Shown here: one piece after another, positions 8,527 to 17,212 of the stretch
Layout: each line of letters starts with the position of its first letter
How positions within the stretch are numbered: position 1 is the stretch's first letter
Assembly (NCBI RefSeq): GCF_000975115.1
Contig: NZ_BBRE01000004.1
Location: forward strand, 124,001 to 188,000
DNA: 64,000 nt
Direction of reading: 5' to 3'
Origin: Demequina oxidasica
Lineage (GTDB): Bacteria > Actinomycetota > Actinomycetes > Actinomycetales > Demequinaceae
Translations under genes and position numbers: made by a program
Notes under the pieces: model-generated
The model's input: the letters and a program-made list of their open reading frames with translations, nothing else
What the model was told of the DNA's origin: nothing
Databases searched by the model: none

Positions 8527-9160
8527 CGACCGCAACACCACTAACGCGCCATACGTCGCCTAGTCGGTCGAGCTTCATAGTGAATACCGCGGTCCCAGCG
8601 GGTTCAGAAACCACAATTTCGCCTTCCACAGACTCGAGCCTCGCTTCATTGAGATCGGCGGTCAACGTCACATAGACCGAACCGTCATCGCTCAAATTCG
8701 CCTCGACTGTGTTGTCACGCGGAACAATTTCACCACCGGTGGCATTGAGGTTGTCCCTATGAACCTGCATCGCGTTCTGAAGTGCTGAGGAGCAATATTG
8801 GCAGCTCGGTGCAGAGAGCGCCGTCCAAACTGAATTGTCGCCTGTGTGAAACATTCGCGCGTACTCCGTGAGAAAGTATGGCGCTGTATAAACCGCTCCT
8901 TGGAGATCGGGGATTTCAGCACCAGCGGGCAGGATCTCGAGAAGTTCCTCGTCGGTCAGCCCCGCCGCACTTTCAGTCGCGGAGGTAGACGGGCTAGGCG
9001 ATTCAGAGACTGAGGCGCTCTCGCTAGGCGAGACGGCTTCAGTAGGAGTCGGCGTGTAGGTGGCTATTGGGTCGGACGCGCCACATCCCACGAGTCCCAC
9101 GGCGATCCCTGCAATCGCACCGCCGGTTGCCAGCATCTTTGCCGCATTCTTCGCATCCAT
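8519..9160 (-). CDS. Putative lipoprotein, DUF6318-like
   Basis: 213 aa from ATG 9160. The N-terminus is a lipoprotein signal with lipobox LVGC (Cys26), followed by a Ser/Pro/Thr-rich spacer to about residue 70. The folded part contains YFLTEYARMFHTGDNSVWTA and a Cys pair in CQYC, resembling what is annotated as DUF6318 in actinobacteria (recalled, not searched). It should be anchored to the outer face of the membrane. ATG 9160 was preferred to ATG 9172 and to the upstream start at 9232 because TATGGT (9173-9168) lies exactly 7 bases before it, which fits a leaderless start. It overlaps the downstream PKD-like gene by 8 bases. Confidence 0.72.
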   Translation of the reverse strand: MDAKNAAKMLATGGAIAGIAVGLVGCGASDPIATYTPTPTEAVSPSESASVSESPSPSTSATESAAGLTDEELLEILPAGAEIPDLQGAVYTAPYFLTEYARMFHTGDNSVWTALSAPSCQYCSSALQNAMQVHRDNLNATGGEIVPRDNTVEANLSDDGSVYVTLTADLNEARLESVEGEIVVSEPAGTAVFTMKLDRLGDVWRVSGVAVDG

Positions 9161-9253
9161 GACCACGACCATAGCGAAGTCCACCAACTCATGCAGTCTG
9201 GAAGGTGAGGGTGTGGATAAAATTGTTCGCACTCACCACCCCCGCGCCGCGCT

Positions 9254-9268
9254 TAGGCTAAACCCATG
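9254..9268 (+). promoter_or_regulatory. -10 box of a leaderless promoter for rarA
   Basis: TAGGCT (9254-9259) is followed by 6 bases and ATG 9266. There is no Shine-Dalgarno sequence. The divergent lipoprotein gene has its own candidate -10 box at 9173-9168 on the other strand of the same 105-bp gap. Confidence 0.5.
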
Positions 9269-10597
9269 GATTTGTTCGAGTCGGCCCACCGCACGGGAAG
9301 CGGCGTACCCACCCCCGGCGACAACGCGCCGCTCGCCGTCCGGATGCGCCCGCGCGAGCTCCAGGAGGTCGTGGGCCAGGCTCACCTACTTAACGAGAAC
9401 AGCCCACTGGTCCGCCTCATCGGCGACGATGCTCCCGCGACCTCCGTGATTTTGTGGGGTCCGCCCGGCACCGGTAAGACCACCCTTGCCTACTTGGTCG
9501 CAGGCAAGCGCCGCTTTGTGGAACTCTCCGCTGTGACGGCAGGCGTCAAGGATGTGCGCGCGGTGATCGAGGACAGCAAGCGACGCATCGCCACCGGCGA
9601 GCGCGAGACTGTGATGTTCATCGACGAGATCCACCGCTTCACCCGGAGCCAACAGGACTCTCTTCTGCCCGCGGTGGAGAATCGCTGGATCACGCTCGTC
9701 GGCGCGACCACCGAGAATCCGAGCTTCTCTGTGGTGGGCCCCCTGCTTAGCCGGAGCCTCCTTCTTGTGCTCCAACCCCTCGCCGGCTCGGACATCGACG
9801 ACCTCATTACACGCGCACTCGAGGACGAGCGTGGTCTCGAAGGCAAGATCACCATCGACGACGAGGCCCGGGCGCACATCGTCCGCGTTGCCGGCGCCGA
9901 TGCCCGCAAAGCACTCACGCTTCTCGAGGCCGTCGCGGACGCGGCCGCGCGCGCTGACAAGGTCATCACCGCTGAGATCACCGAACGCACCATGGACACC
10001 GCGCTCGTCGCCTACGACAAGTCCGGCGATCAGCATTACGACGTCATCAGCGCATTCATCAAGTCTGTCCGCGGCTCCGACGTCGATGCCGCGCTTCATT
10101 ACCTGGCACGCATGGTCGTGGCGGGGGAAGACCCCCGCTTCATCGCCCGCCGGCTGGTAGTCCTGGCCGCGGAGGACATTGGGATGGCGGACCCGCAAGG
10201 CCTGGTCATCGCGCAGGCAGCTGCCGACGCAGTCAGCTTCATCGGCATGCCCGAAGGCCGGATTCCCCTTGCAGAGGCGACCACTTACCTGGCCCTCGCA
10301 CCCAAGTCCAACCGGTCGTACCACGCCATCGACGCAGCGATCGCGGACGTGAGGGCCGGTAGGGCCGGGGTAGTGCCAGACCACCTGCGCGATGCGCACT
10401 ATGCGGGTGCAGAACGAGTGGGGCACGGCAAGGGGTACAAGTACTCCCATGACGCCGACCACGGCGTGGCCAACCAGACCTACCTTCCCGAGTCGTTGGC
10501 GGGGGAGCGCTACTACAAGCCCACGGATCACGGATACGAGCGCGCCGTCGCCGAGCGACTCACCATCATCCGCAACATGCTCGGCAGGGAAAAGTAG
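9266..10597 (+). CDS. rarA: Replication-associated recombination protein A (RarA/MgsA AAA ATPase)
   Basis: 443 aa, normal for the family. A clamp-loader-like AAA+ ATPase that acts at stalled replication forks and gaps. Walker A GPPGTGKTT is at residues 65-73, Walker B MFIDEIHRF around Asp120, sensor GATTENPSFSVVGPLLSRS, and the C-terminal tetramerisation domain has DPRFIARRLVVLAAEDIGMADP and ERVGHGKGYKYSHD. It precedes rpsD and alaS, an order often seen in actinobacteria. Translation probably begins on a leaderless message. Confidence 0.95.
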   Translation: MDLFESAHRTGSGVPTPGDNAPLAVRMRPRELQEVVGQAHLLNENSPLVRLIGDDAPATSVILWGPPGTGKTTLAYLVAGKRRFVELSAVTAGVKDVRAVIEDSKRRIATGERETVMFIDEIHRFTRSQQDSLLPAVENRWITLVGATTENPSFSVVGPLLSRSLLLVLQPLAGSDIDDLITRALEDERGLEGKITIDDEARAHIVRVAGADARKALTLLEAVADAAARADKVITAEITERTMDTALVAYDKSGDQHYDVISAFIKSVRGSDVDAALHYLARMVVAGEDPRFIARRLVVLAAEDIGMADPQGLVIAQAAADAVSFIGMPEGRIPLAEATTYLALAPKSNRSYHAIDAAIADVRAGRAGVVPDHLRDAHYAGAERVGHGKGYKYSHDADHGVANQTYLPESLAGERYYKPTDHGYERAVAERLTIIRNMLGREK

Positions 10598-10622
10598 ACG
10601 CTTCGCTCCCCGCGCGCAGCCT

Positions 10623-10780
10623 ATTGGTCCGATTTGGCCCGGCTAGACTCGGGTCTGCTTGCTGATGGTCCGATTTGATCCGGCGGCGTCGGAGAGGGCA
10701 TCCCGGAGCCTCGCTCGCACGGTTCCGACAAGGTGCAATAGCGCGTGAGGGCTTTAAGAGTTGCGCCAAATCGGACCAAT
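10623..10780. repeat. Inverted 16-bp repeat plus a partial direct copy
   Basis: ATTGGTCCGATTTGGC at 10623-10638 has an exact reverse complement at 10765-10780. A third copy, TGGTCCGATTTG followed by two different bases and CCGGC, lies at 10666-10684 and matches 10625-10643 in the direct orientation. The arms are 126 bp apart, too far for a simple terminator. Confidence 0.85.
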
Positions 10781-10882
10781 ACGTGGGTGGTGCGAGTGTG
10801 GGGGCGCGCAGGTGCGAGTTCCGGAGTTCAGGCCCATGTCGACGCGCCCATCAGTCTGAAGCCGCACGGGCCCAGAGTTTGC

Positions 10883-11011
10883 TACCATTGACGAAGCCCT
10901 CGCGGGCGGTTGGCTGCTGTCCCCGCGAAAACTCACATATATGTATGGCAAACGAACACGCCTGCGTCAAAGCGACACAGACAGCGCGTTCATCACTCTT
11001 AAGGATAAATT
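10883..11011 (+). promoter_or_regulatory. Candidate rpsD promoter and structured leader
   Basis: TACCAT (10883-10888) could serve as a -10 box, giving a leader of about 115 nt. The leader contains a 7-bp perfect stem TCGCGGG (10900-10906) / CCCGCGA (10922-10928) and a palindromic ACATATATGT. The Shine-Dalgarno AAGGAT (11001-11006) lies 5 bases before the TTG start. Confidence 0.4.
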
Positions 11012-11638
11012 TTGACTTCAGTACAGCGCGCGCGCCGACAGGTACGCCTGTCACGCGCTCTGGGCATTGCCCTGACCCCCAAGGCCGTCAAGCACTTCGA
11101 GAAGCGCCCTTACCCTCCGGGTGAGCACGGCCGCACCGCTCGTCGTAAGGAAAGCGACTACGCGGTTCGTCTTCGCGAGAAGCAGCGTTTGCGCGCCCAG
11201 TACGGCCTTCGTGAGAAGCAGATGACCCGTGTCTTCGAGGAAGCTCGTAAGGAAAACGGTCTGACTGGTGAGGCATTCGTCGAGCTGCTCGAAATGCGTC
11301 TTGACGCACTCGTCCTGCGCTCGGGATTTGCCCGCACCATCCTGCAGGCGCGTCAGTCGGTTCTGCACCGCCACATTATGGTTGATGGCCAGATCGTCGA
11401 CCGCCCGTCCTTCCGAGTGAAGCCCGGCCAGACCATTCAGGTCAAGCCCAAGGCCGTCACCATGGAGCCCTACATGGCTGCCGCCGCTGGCGCGCACCGC
11501 GATGTACTCCCCGAGGTCCCGGACTACCTGGACGTCTCGCTCGAGAAGCTCTCCTCCAAGCTGTCGCGTCGCCCCAAGCGCGCCGAGGTCCCCGTGACCT
11601 GCGAAGTGCAGCTGGTCGTTGAGTTCTACGCTCGCTAA
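11012..11638 (+). CDS. rpsD: 30S ribosomal protein S4
   Basis: 208 aa. A primary 16S rRNA binder that nucleates 30S assembly. The N-terminus RRQVRLSRALGIALTPKA and EKRPYPPGEHG are the actinobacterial S4 pattern; the S4 domain lies at about 97-160 (LEMRLDALVLRSGFARTILQARQSVLHRHIMVDG). The start is TTG at 11012, unusual for a ribosomal protein, chosen because AAGGAT precedes it at the right distance and no ATG or GTG is available before the conserved sequence. The gene stands alone between rarA and alaS rather than in the alpha operon. Confidence 0.96.
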   Translation: MTSVQRARRQVRLSRALGIALTPKAVKHFEKRPYPPGEHGRTARRKESDYAVRLREKQRLRAQYGLREKQMTRVFEEARKENGLTGEAFVELLEMRLDALVLRSGFARTILQARQSVLHRHIMVDGQIVDRPSFRVKPGQTIQVKPKAVTMEPYMAAAAGAHRDVLPEVPDYLDVSLEKLSSKLSRRPKRAEVPVTCEVQLVVEFYAR

Positions 11639-11725
11639 AAAGCTCGCGTAACTCGCACCAAGAGAACTACATATAGCGACAGAACAACTAGGCTGTTCAC
11701 CAGCCCAGGAGCGACTGTCTTAACG

Positions 11726-11765
11726 CGATACGCACTGTCCCTGGGCAGTGCGTATCGTCGTTTAA
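11726..11765 (+). terminator. Perfect 12-bp hairpin with T-rich tail before alaS
   Basis: CGATACGCACTG (11726-11737) pairs exactly with 11746-11757 around an 8-base loop, followed by TCGTTTAA. It is either the rpsD terminator or, if the TAGGCT at about 11688 is the alaS -10 box, an attenuator-like hairpin inside the alaS leader. Only 29 bases separate it from ATG 11787. Confidence 0.6.
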
Positions 11766-11786
11766 CCCCCGAGGAGAACCACCAAA

Positions 11787-14465
11787 ATGCGCACTGCCGA
11801 TATCCGCCAGCGTTGGGTCGATTACTACGCGAGCAAGGATCACCACATCGCGCCTAGCACGTCGCTGGTCTCCCCGGACCCCAGCCTGCTGTTTACCGTC
11901 GCCGGCATGGTCCCCTTCATTCCGTACATCATCGGCACGGAAGAGTCGCAGTACCCGCGAATCGCGTCGGTCCAGAAGTGCATTCGTACTAAGGACATCG
12001 AGGAAGTCGGCAAGACCACCCGTCACGGCACGTTCTTCCAGATGATGGGCAATTTCTCCTTCGGTGACTACTTCAAGGAAGGCGCGATTGACTACGCGTG
12101 GGACCTGCTGACCGGGTCCGAGGCCGACGGCAAGTTTGGCCTCGACCCCGAGCGCCTGTGGGTCACCACCTGGGACGGCGACCACGAGGCACACTCGGCG
12201 TTGCGCAACATCGGCGTTCCCTCGGAGCACATCGTGAAGCTCACGCGCTTTGAGAACTTCTGGGACACCGGCCAGCCTGGACCTGCAGGCCCCTGTGCAG
12301 AGTGGCACTACGACCGCGGTCCCGAGTTTGGCCCCGAGGCCGAGGGAGGCACGGTCGACCCCGGCGGCGACCGCTACCTCGAGCTGTGGAACCTGGTGTT
12401 CGACCAGTACCTGCGTGGAGCGACGCCTACCAGCGGCCACCCCAAGGACTACGAGCTCATTCACGAACTCGACAAGAAGTGCATCGACACCGGTGCAGGT
12501 CTTGAGCGCATCGCGTACCTCACGCAGGGCGTAAACAACATGTACGAGATTGACGAGGTCTTCCCGGTCATCCAGAAGGCCGAGGAAATGACGGGCATCG
12601 CGTACGGATCGAGTGAGGAGAACGACATCCGCATGCGGATTGTCGCCGACCACGTTCGCTCGTCACTCATGCTGATTGACGACGGCATCAAGCCTGGTAA
12701 CGAGGGCCGCGGCTACGTTCTGCGCCGGCTGCTCCGCCGCACAGTACGCGCCATGCGCCTCATGGGAGTGGACGGCCATGCGCTGCCAGACCTCCTTCCC
12801 GCGTCCTACGGCGCCATGAAGTTGTCCTACCCACACCTCGACGCTGAATTCCCGCGCATCGAGGCCGTCGCCTACAACGAAGAGGACGCCTTCCGTCGCA
12901 CGCTTGTGTCCGGCACCACGATCTTCGACACCGCCGTAGCAGACACCAAAAAGGCGGGCGGCACGGTCCTCTCCGGCAAGGATGCCTTCGCGCTGCACGA
13001 CACCTACGGCTTTCCCATCGACATCACGCTTGAAATGGCGTCCGAGCAGGGCGTTCAGGTCGACGAGGCGAAGTTCCGCGAGCTCATGCAGGAGCAGAAG
13101 GAGCGCGCCCGCGCGGACTCCAAGGCCAAGAAGGGCGGCCACGCTGACACCGCCGTCTATCACGGCATCAAGGATGAGCGCGGAACCGAGTTCAAGGGTT
13201 ACGACGAGCTCGTTACCGCCACTCAGATCCAGGCAATCCTCAAGGACGGCAAGACCGTCCCAGTCGCCGTCGCGGGCGACACGGTGGAGGTCGTCCTGCC
13301 CCAGACTCCGTTCTACGCCGAGTCTGGAGGCCAGGAAGCCGATGCTGGGGTCATCCAGTCCCAGGGCGGCACCTTGGACGTTCTGGACGTCCAGCGCCCC
13401 ATCAAGGGTTTAGTGGTCCACACCGTCAACGTGACCGAGGGTGAGATCGCCGTCGGTGACGAGGTTTCCGCTCAGGTGGACCAGAACTGGCGCACCGGCG
13501 CCCGTCAAGCCCACTCCGGAACGCACCTGGTCCACGCGGCTCTTCGCGAGGTGCTCGGACCGCAGGCGCTGCAGTCCGGCTCGTATAACAAGCCCGGCTA
13601 CCTGCGCCTGGACTTCAGCTGGCCCTCGGCACTAAGCCCCGAGACGCGCAGCGAGATCGAGGAAGTCACCAACCGTGCCATCCGCTCGGACCTGGGCGTC
13701 AGTGCGCAGTACATGACGCTGCCCGAGGCAAAGAAGTGGGGTGCTGTCGCGCTGTTCGGCGAGACGTATGACCAGGAAGTCCGCGTGGTGGAGATTGGCG
13801 GTGAATGGTCCCGCGAGCTCTGTGGTGGAACGCACGTGGACCACTCCAGCCAAGTGGGCCTCGTGGCCGTCACGTCGGAGTCCTCCGTGGGCTCCGGCTC
13901 GCGCCGTGTCGAGGCCTTCGTGGGCCTCGAGGCCTTCCAGAAGCTCGCCGCCGAGCGCGCGCTGGTCAGTGAACTTACCACCACGCTCAAGGTGCAGCCC
14001 AACGAACTGAAGTCCCGCGTGGAGAAGCTACTGGAGCGCGTCGCCGACGCTGAGAAGCAGCTCACCGGGTATCGCCAGCAGGCTATGCAGCAGGTAGCCG
14101 CGACTCTGGTGGATTCCGCGCAGGATGCCGGGGGAGTGCGCGTCATCGCGCACCAGTCCGTCAACGCGGCCGATGCTGACGACCTTCGCACCATCGTCAC
14201 CGACGTGCGTGCTCGCTTGGGTGAAGGTGAGCCTGCTGTCGTGGCAGTGGCCGCAGAGATTGACGGGCGACCGCAGATTGTGGTTGCCACCAACCAGGCG
14301 GCGCGTGATGCCGGACTGAAGGCCGGAAACCTCGTCAAGACAGCATCGGCCGTTTTGGGCGGTGGAGGCGGTGGCAAGCCTGACCTCGCGCAAGGTGGCG
14401 GGCAGGATGCCAGCAAGATTGGCGACGCCCTGACTGCGGTCACTGAGGCGGTGCGCACTCGCTAG
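11787..14465 (+). CDS. alaS: Alanine--tRNA ligase
   Basis: 892 aa, full length. The class II catalytic core begins with HHIAPSTSLVSPDPSLLFTVAGMVPF and contains GPCAEWHYDRGPE. The editing domain has HSGTHLVHAAL (first His at 576) and CGGTHVDHSSQVG (Cys679), giving the zinc-dependent site that clears Ser- and Gly-tRNAAla. The C-Ala domain ends with the glycine-rich GGGGGGKPDLAQGGG. A strong Shine-Dalgarno (GAGGAG, about 11770) precedes ATG 11787. Confidence 0.97.
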   Translation: MRTADIRQRWVDYYASKDHHIAPSTSLVSPDPSLLFTVAGMVPFIPYIIGTEESQYPRIASVQKCIRTKDIEEVGKTTRHGTFFQMMGNFSFGDYFKEGAIDYAWDLLTGSEADGKFGLDPERLWVTTWDGDHEAHSALRNIGVPSEHIVKLTRFENFWDTGQPGPAGPCAEWHYDRGPEFGPEAEGGTVDPGGDRYLELWNLVFDQYLRGATPTSGHPKDYELIHELDKKCIDTGAGLERIAYLTQGVNNMYEIDEVFPVIQKAEEMTGIAYGSSEENDIRMRIVADHVRSSLMLIDDGIKPGNEGRGYVLRRLLRRTVRAMRLMGVDGHALPDLLPASYGAMKLSYPHLDAEFPRIEAVAYNEEDAFRRTLVSGTTIFDTAVADTKKAGGTVLSGKDAFALHDTYGFPIDITLEMASEQGVQVDEAKFRELMQEQKERARADSKAKKGGHADTAVYHGIKDERGTEFKGYDELVTATQIQAILKDGKTVPVAVAGDTVEVVLPQTPFYAESGGQEADAGVIQSQGGTLDVLDVQRPIKGLVVHTVNVTEGEIAVGDEVSAQVDQNWRTGARQAHSGTHLVHAALREVLGPQALQSGSYNKPGYLRLDFSWPSALSPETRSEIEEVTNRAIRSDLGVSAQYMTLPEAKKWGAVALFGETYDQEVRVVEIGGEWSRELCGGTHVDHSSQVGLVAVTSESSVGSGSRRVEAFVGLEAFQKLAAERALVSELTTTLKVQPNELKSRVEKLLERVADAEKQLTGYRQQAMQQVAATLVDSAQDAGGVRVIAHQSVNAADADDLRTIVTDVRARLGEGEPAVVAVAAEIDGRPQIVVATNQAARDAGLKAGNLVKTASAVLGGGGGGKPDLAQGGGQDASKIGDALTAVTEAVRTR

Positions 14466-14478
14466 CGCGAGGGTGTGT

Positions 14479-14982
14479 ATGAAGGATTCAACAGCTGCTG
14501 GTGCGCCCGCGGAGGAGAACTTCCCCCGCGGCGCCCGCTGGGCAATAGACGTGGGCACCGTGCGGGTGGGAGTGGCAGCCAGCGACCCCGAGGGCCGCAT
14601 GGCCTTCCCGGTCGGCACCGTGCAACGCACGCCCACCGCTGCTGCAGAAGTAGCGGCCCTCATCGCGGAACGTGAGACTGTTCAGGTGTTCGTTGGCTTG
14701 CCCCGCAAGCTCTCCGGCGAGGAGGGATCGAGTGCGGCGGATGCCAGGGTCTTCGCCGCCGAACTCGCGGAACTAACGTCGGCACCGGTTCGTTTGATAG
14801 ACGAGCGATTCTCCACGGCGACCGCATCGGCAGCGATGCGAAGTGCCGGCAGGAACTCCAAGAAGCAGCGCCAGGTGATTGATCAGGCGGCGGCAGTGGT
14901 GATCCTGGAGAGCGCATTAGACACCGAAAAAAACGGAAAACTGGGTAAGGTAACCAGTGAAGTTCCGCCCGAGGGGAAATAA
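14479..14982 (+). CDS. ruvX: Putative pre-16S rRNA nuclease RuvX (YqgF family)
   Basis: 167 aa from ATG 14479. An RNase H-like fold: RWAIDVGTVRVGVA (catalytic Asp24), VFVGLPRKLSGEEG, and LIDERFSTATA with the second and third acidic positions. YqgF/RuvX is thought to finish the 5' end of 16S rRNA. I chose ATG 14479 over the in-frame GTG at 14473 because GAGGG (14469-14473) is then properly spaced. It lies 13 bases after alaS and abuts mltG; alaS-ruvX-mltG-aroE is a conserved order. Confidence 0.92.
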   Translation: MKDSTAAGAPAEENFPRGARWAIDVGTVRVGVAASDPEGRMAFPVGTVQRTPTAAAEVAALIAERETVQVFVGLPRKLSGEEGSSAADARVFAAELAELTSAPVRLIDERFSTATASAAMRSAGRNSKKQRQVIDQAAAVVILESALDTEKNGKLGKVTSEVPPEGK

Positions 14983-16140
14983 GTGACTGACCTGTTTGAA
15001 GCCGAATCCACGACTACTACGTCGTTGGACATGCGCCGCCTGCAACGCAAGCAGCGCCGTGCCACGCGTCGCAAGTGGACCCTGATTGCCTCGGCATTCG
15101 GCTTGGTAATCTTCGCCGTGGGTGTGAACATCGCGTGGAACTTCGCGCAGACCCTCAGCCCCGCTGAGAGTACCGAGATCGCCGACTACGACGGCGCCGG
15201 TCAGGGTGTAGTCCAGGTGGTCATCAACCCGGGCGACACGGGAACGGAGATGGCTCAGGCGTTATATGACGCTGGAGTTGTGGCTTCCCCGGAGGCCTTT
15301 GTGCAAGAGTGGAATACCGACTCGGCGTCGTCCGGAATCATTCCCGGCTATTACTTCATGCACAAAGAGATGAAGGCGTCCTTCGCGCTTCAGAGCCTGC
15401 TCGACCCAGACAACCGCGACCTACGCACGCTCACGGTGCCAGAGGGACTGCGCGTCGAGGCGTACTACGAGAAAATCGCCGCGTTAACTGAGTACTCCAA
15501 GGCAGACGTCGAGGAGGCGGCTAAGAACACCACAGCAATTGGCCTTCCTGACGAAGCCAATGGCAATCTCGAAGGTTGGTTGTTCGCCTCGACCTATGAG
15601 TTCAACCCAGGCGTTACTCCCACCGATGTGCTCGCCGAGATGGTCAAGCAGACCGTCAAGCAGCTTGACGCGCAGGGTGTCGCTCCTGAGGATCGCGAGA
15701 GGATCCTGACCGTCGCTTCATTGGTGGAGCGCGAAGCTAAGCTCGATGAGGACCGTCCCAAGATTGCTGAAGTGGTCTACAACCGCCTCGACAAGGACAT
15801 GAAGCTCGAGTTCGACTCCACAGTGAAGTACGTGTCTCCGACTAAGGGCGTGTTCACCTCCGACGAAGAACGCGACTCCGACTCCCCGTACAACACGTAC
15901 AAGTTCACCGGTCTCCCTCCTGGTCCTATTGCCGGTCCCGGTGCAGCGTCTATCGCTGCAGCGGTCAACCCTGAGCCCTCGGACAACTTGTTCTTCGTGA
16001 CGGTCAACCTGAACAGCGGTGAGACCGCCTACGCAAAGACCTTTGACGAGCACCAGAAGAACGTCAAGGTCCTGCAGGCGTGGGTCAAGGAGAATGCCGA
16101 CGAGTCGGCAAGTCCCTCTCCCGAAGCCGACGCGAACTAG
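14983..16140 (+). CDS. mltG: Endolytic murein transglycosylase MltG
   Basis: 385 aa. A basic cytoplasmic head (RRLQRKQRRATRRK) precedes one membrane helix at about 33-54; the rest is extracellular, a YceG domain with a LysM-like start (VVINPGDTGTEMAQALYDAGVV). The catalytic Glu is in LTVASLVEREA (Glu249); LPPGPIAGPGAASIAAAVNP is the other family hallmark. MltG cuts nascent glycan strands and helps set their length. The GTG start directly follows the ruvX stop. The C-terminal tail is Ser/Pro/Glu-rich. Confidence 0.94.
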   Translation: MTDLFEAESTTTTSLDMRRLQRKQRRATRRKWTLIASAFGLVIFAVGVNIAWNFAQTLSPAESTEIADYDGAGQGVVQVVINPGDTGTEMAQALYDAGVVASPEAFVQEWNTDSASSGIIPGYYFMHKEMKASFALQSLLDPDNRDLRTLTVPEGLRVEAYYEKIAALTEYSKADVEEAAKNTTAIGLPDEANGNLEGWLFASTYEFNPGVTPTDVLAEMVKQTVKQLDAQGVAPEDRERILTVASLVEREAKLDEDRPKIAEVVYNRLDKDMKLEFDSTVKYVSPTKGVFTSDEERDSDSPYNTYKFTGLPPGPIAGPGAASIAAAVNPEPSDNLFFVTVNLNSGETAYAKTFDEHQKNVKVLQAWVKENADESASPSPEADAN

Positions 16141-16161
16141 TCGCCTAGCGAGCAGCAACCA

Positions 16162-16992
16162 GTGACGACTCGCCGCGCCGCGGTACTGGGGCACCCGATT
16201 GCCCATTCGCTGTCACCGGTGCTTCACAACGCGGCGTATGAGGCGCTGGGCCTTGACTGGTCTTACGACGCTCACGACGTCACAGAGCCGCAGTTCGACG
16301 GCTTTGTTGGCTCCCTCGGCGATGAGTGGGCGGGACTGTCCCTGACCATGCCTCTCAAGGTCGAGGCCGTGCGCCACATGGACTTCGTCGAACCCATGGC
16401 CAAACTCGTGGGTGCCGTCAACACCGTGCTCATTCAGACCACAGGAGCAGGCCGCCACCTGGTGGGCGCCAATACTGACGTCTATGGCATCGTTGCCGCG
16501 CTGCGCGAGGGCGGCCTCACGCAGGCCACTGGCGGCGTGATCATTGGCGGGGGAGCGACCGCGACGTCGGCGATGGCGGCGCTCGGTCAGTTAGGCGTCA
16601 CCGCACCCGTGGTGGCCGTGCGCGATCGCGCACGCGCGGGAGGACTGCTACGCGCAGCCACCAAGATGGGCGTCGCGCCACGATTCGTGAGCCTCGATAC
16701 CGCCCACGAGTTCGCGGCCGATGCTGAGGTGGTGGTGTCCACGATCCCGGCCGATGCTGGGGAGACTTTGGCGGGGCAGCTCGCTGCCGTGGCATCGTCC
16801 GCCGTATTGCTTGATGTGATCTACAGCCCGCTCGTGACGCCACTCGGTAGGCGATGGGCTGAGCTCGGGGGAGTACGTGTGGGGGGAGAGCGGATGCTCG
16901 CCCACCAGGCCGGCGAGCAGGTGCGGCTCATGACTGGTAAAGAAGCCCCGATTGCCCAAATGTTACGGAAACTTAACGCCGTGTTGAATTAG
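16162..16992 (+). CDS. aroE: Shikimate dehydrogenase
   Basis: 276 aa. Reduces 3-dehydroshikimate to shikimate with NADPH. GHPIAHSLSPVLHNAAYEALG and GLSLTMPLK (catalytic Lys) are the substrate-binding half; IIGGGATATSA is the nucleotide-binding loop; the C-terminal helix has GERMLAHQAGEQVRLMTG. The GTG start lies 21 bases after mltG with no strong Shine-Dalgarno. It is the last backbone gene before the pilus cluster. Confidence 0.95.
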   Translation: MTTRRAAVLGHPIAHSLSPVLHNAAYEALGLDWSYDAHDVTEPQFDGFVGSLGDEWAGLSLTMPLKVEAVRHMDFVEPMAKLVGAVNTVLIQTTGAGRHLVGANTDVYGIVAALREGGLTQATGGVIIGGGATATSAMAALGQLGVTAPVVAVRDRARAGGLLRAATKMGVAPRFVSLDTAHEFAADAEVVVSTIPADAGETLAGQLAAVASSAVLLDVIYSPLVTPLGRRWAELGGVRVGGERMLAHQAGEQVRLMTGKEAPIAQMLRKLNAVLN

Positions 16993-17042
16993 TAACACCA
17001 GCGTTCCTATGAGGTGTTTTGGGTGGTAGTTTCCTATTCGTA

Positions 17043-17113
17043 CCCCCCAAACGGGGGGCACGCTTGACGTGGCCTTGATTTGCGCGCAACCTAATGGAGC
17101 AGTACTAGGTTGC
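17043..17113 (+). terminator. Two hairpins downstream of aroE
   Basis: CCCCCC (17043-17048) and GGGGGG (17053-17058) form a stem with a 4-base loop; GCAACCTA (17086-17093) and its exact complement at 17106-17113 form a second with a 12-base loop. Neither has a T-run. They most likely end the aroE transcript or structure the region ahead of the pilus promoter. I checked for c-di-GMP riboswitch consensus and did not find it. Confidence 0.4.
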
Positions 17114-17153
17114 CGAAGTAATCTTGGGGCCGCGAGCAGTGCCTTGAAAACCT

Positions 17154-17212
17154 TTGACAATGACTTTTTGATTTAGCTACGACAGTGACGTTTGTAGGCG
17201 CGGACATGTCCG
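17154..17212 (+). promoter_or_regulatory. Candidate promoter of the pilus operon with a 12-bp palindrome
   Basis: TTGACA (17154-17159) is followed after 18 bases by TACGAC (17178-17183). A perfect palindrome CGGACATGTCCG (17201-17212) lies just downstream of the expected start site and could be an operator. The pilB Shine-Dalgarno GAGGGA is at 17235-17240. Confidence 0.4.

Larger units (their letters stand above)
10598..11011. other. 414-bp gap upstream of rpsD with repeated motif and probable leader
   Basis: The left part carries a 16-bp motif three times (two direct, one inverted; listed separately). The right part (about 10883-11011) is the likely promoter and 5' leader of rpsD. I see no protein-coding gene; the frames that cross the region lack start signals and actinobacterial codon pattern. 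Confidence 0.6.

Noticed and set aside
5986..9160. Defence island or toxin-antitoxin system around the HNH gene
   Set aside because: No restriction, methylase, toxin or helicase gene accompanies the HNH protein; the neighbours are surface proteins on the same strand with separate signals.
10675..11124. Forward frame of about 149 codons ahead of rpsD
   Set aside because: It runs through the repeat motif and rpsD leader and overlaps rpsD out of frame; codon pattern is not coding-like.
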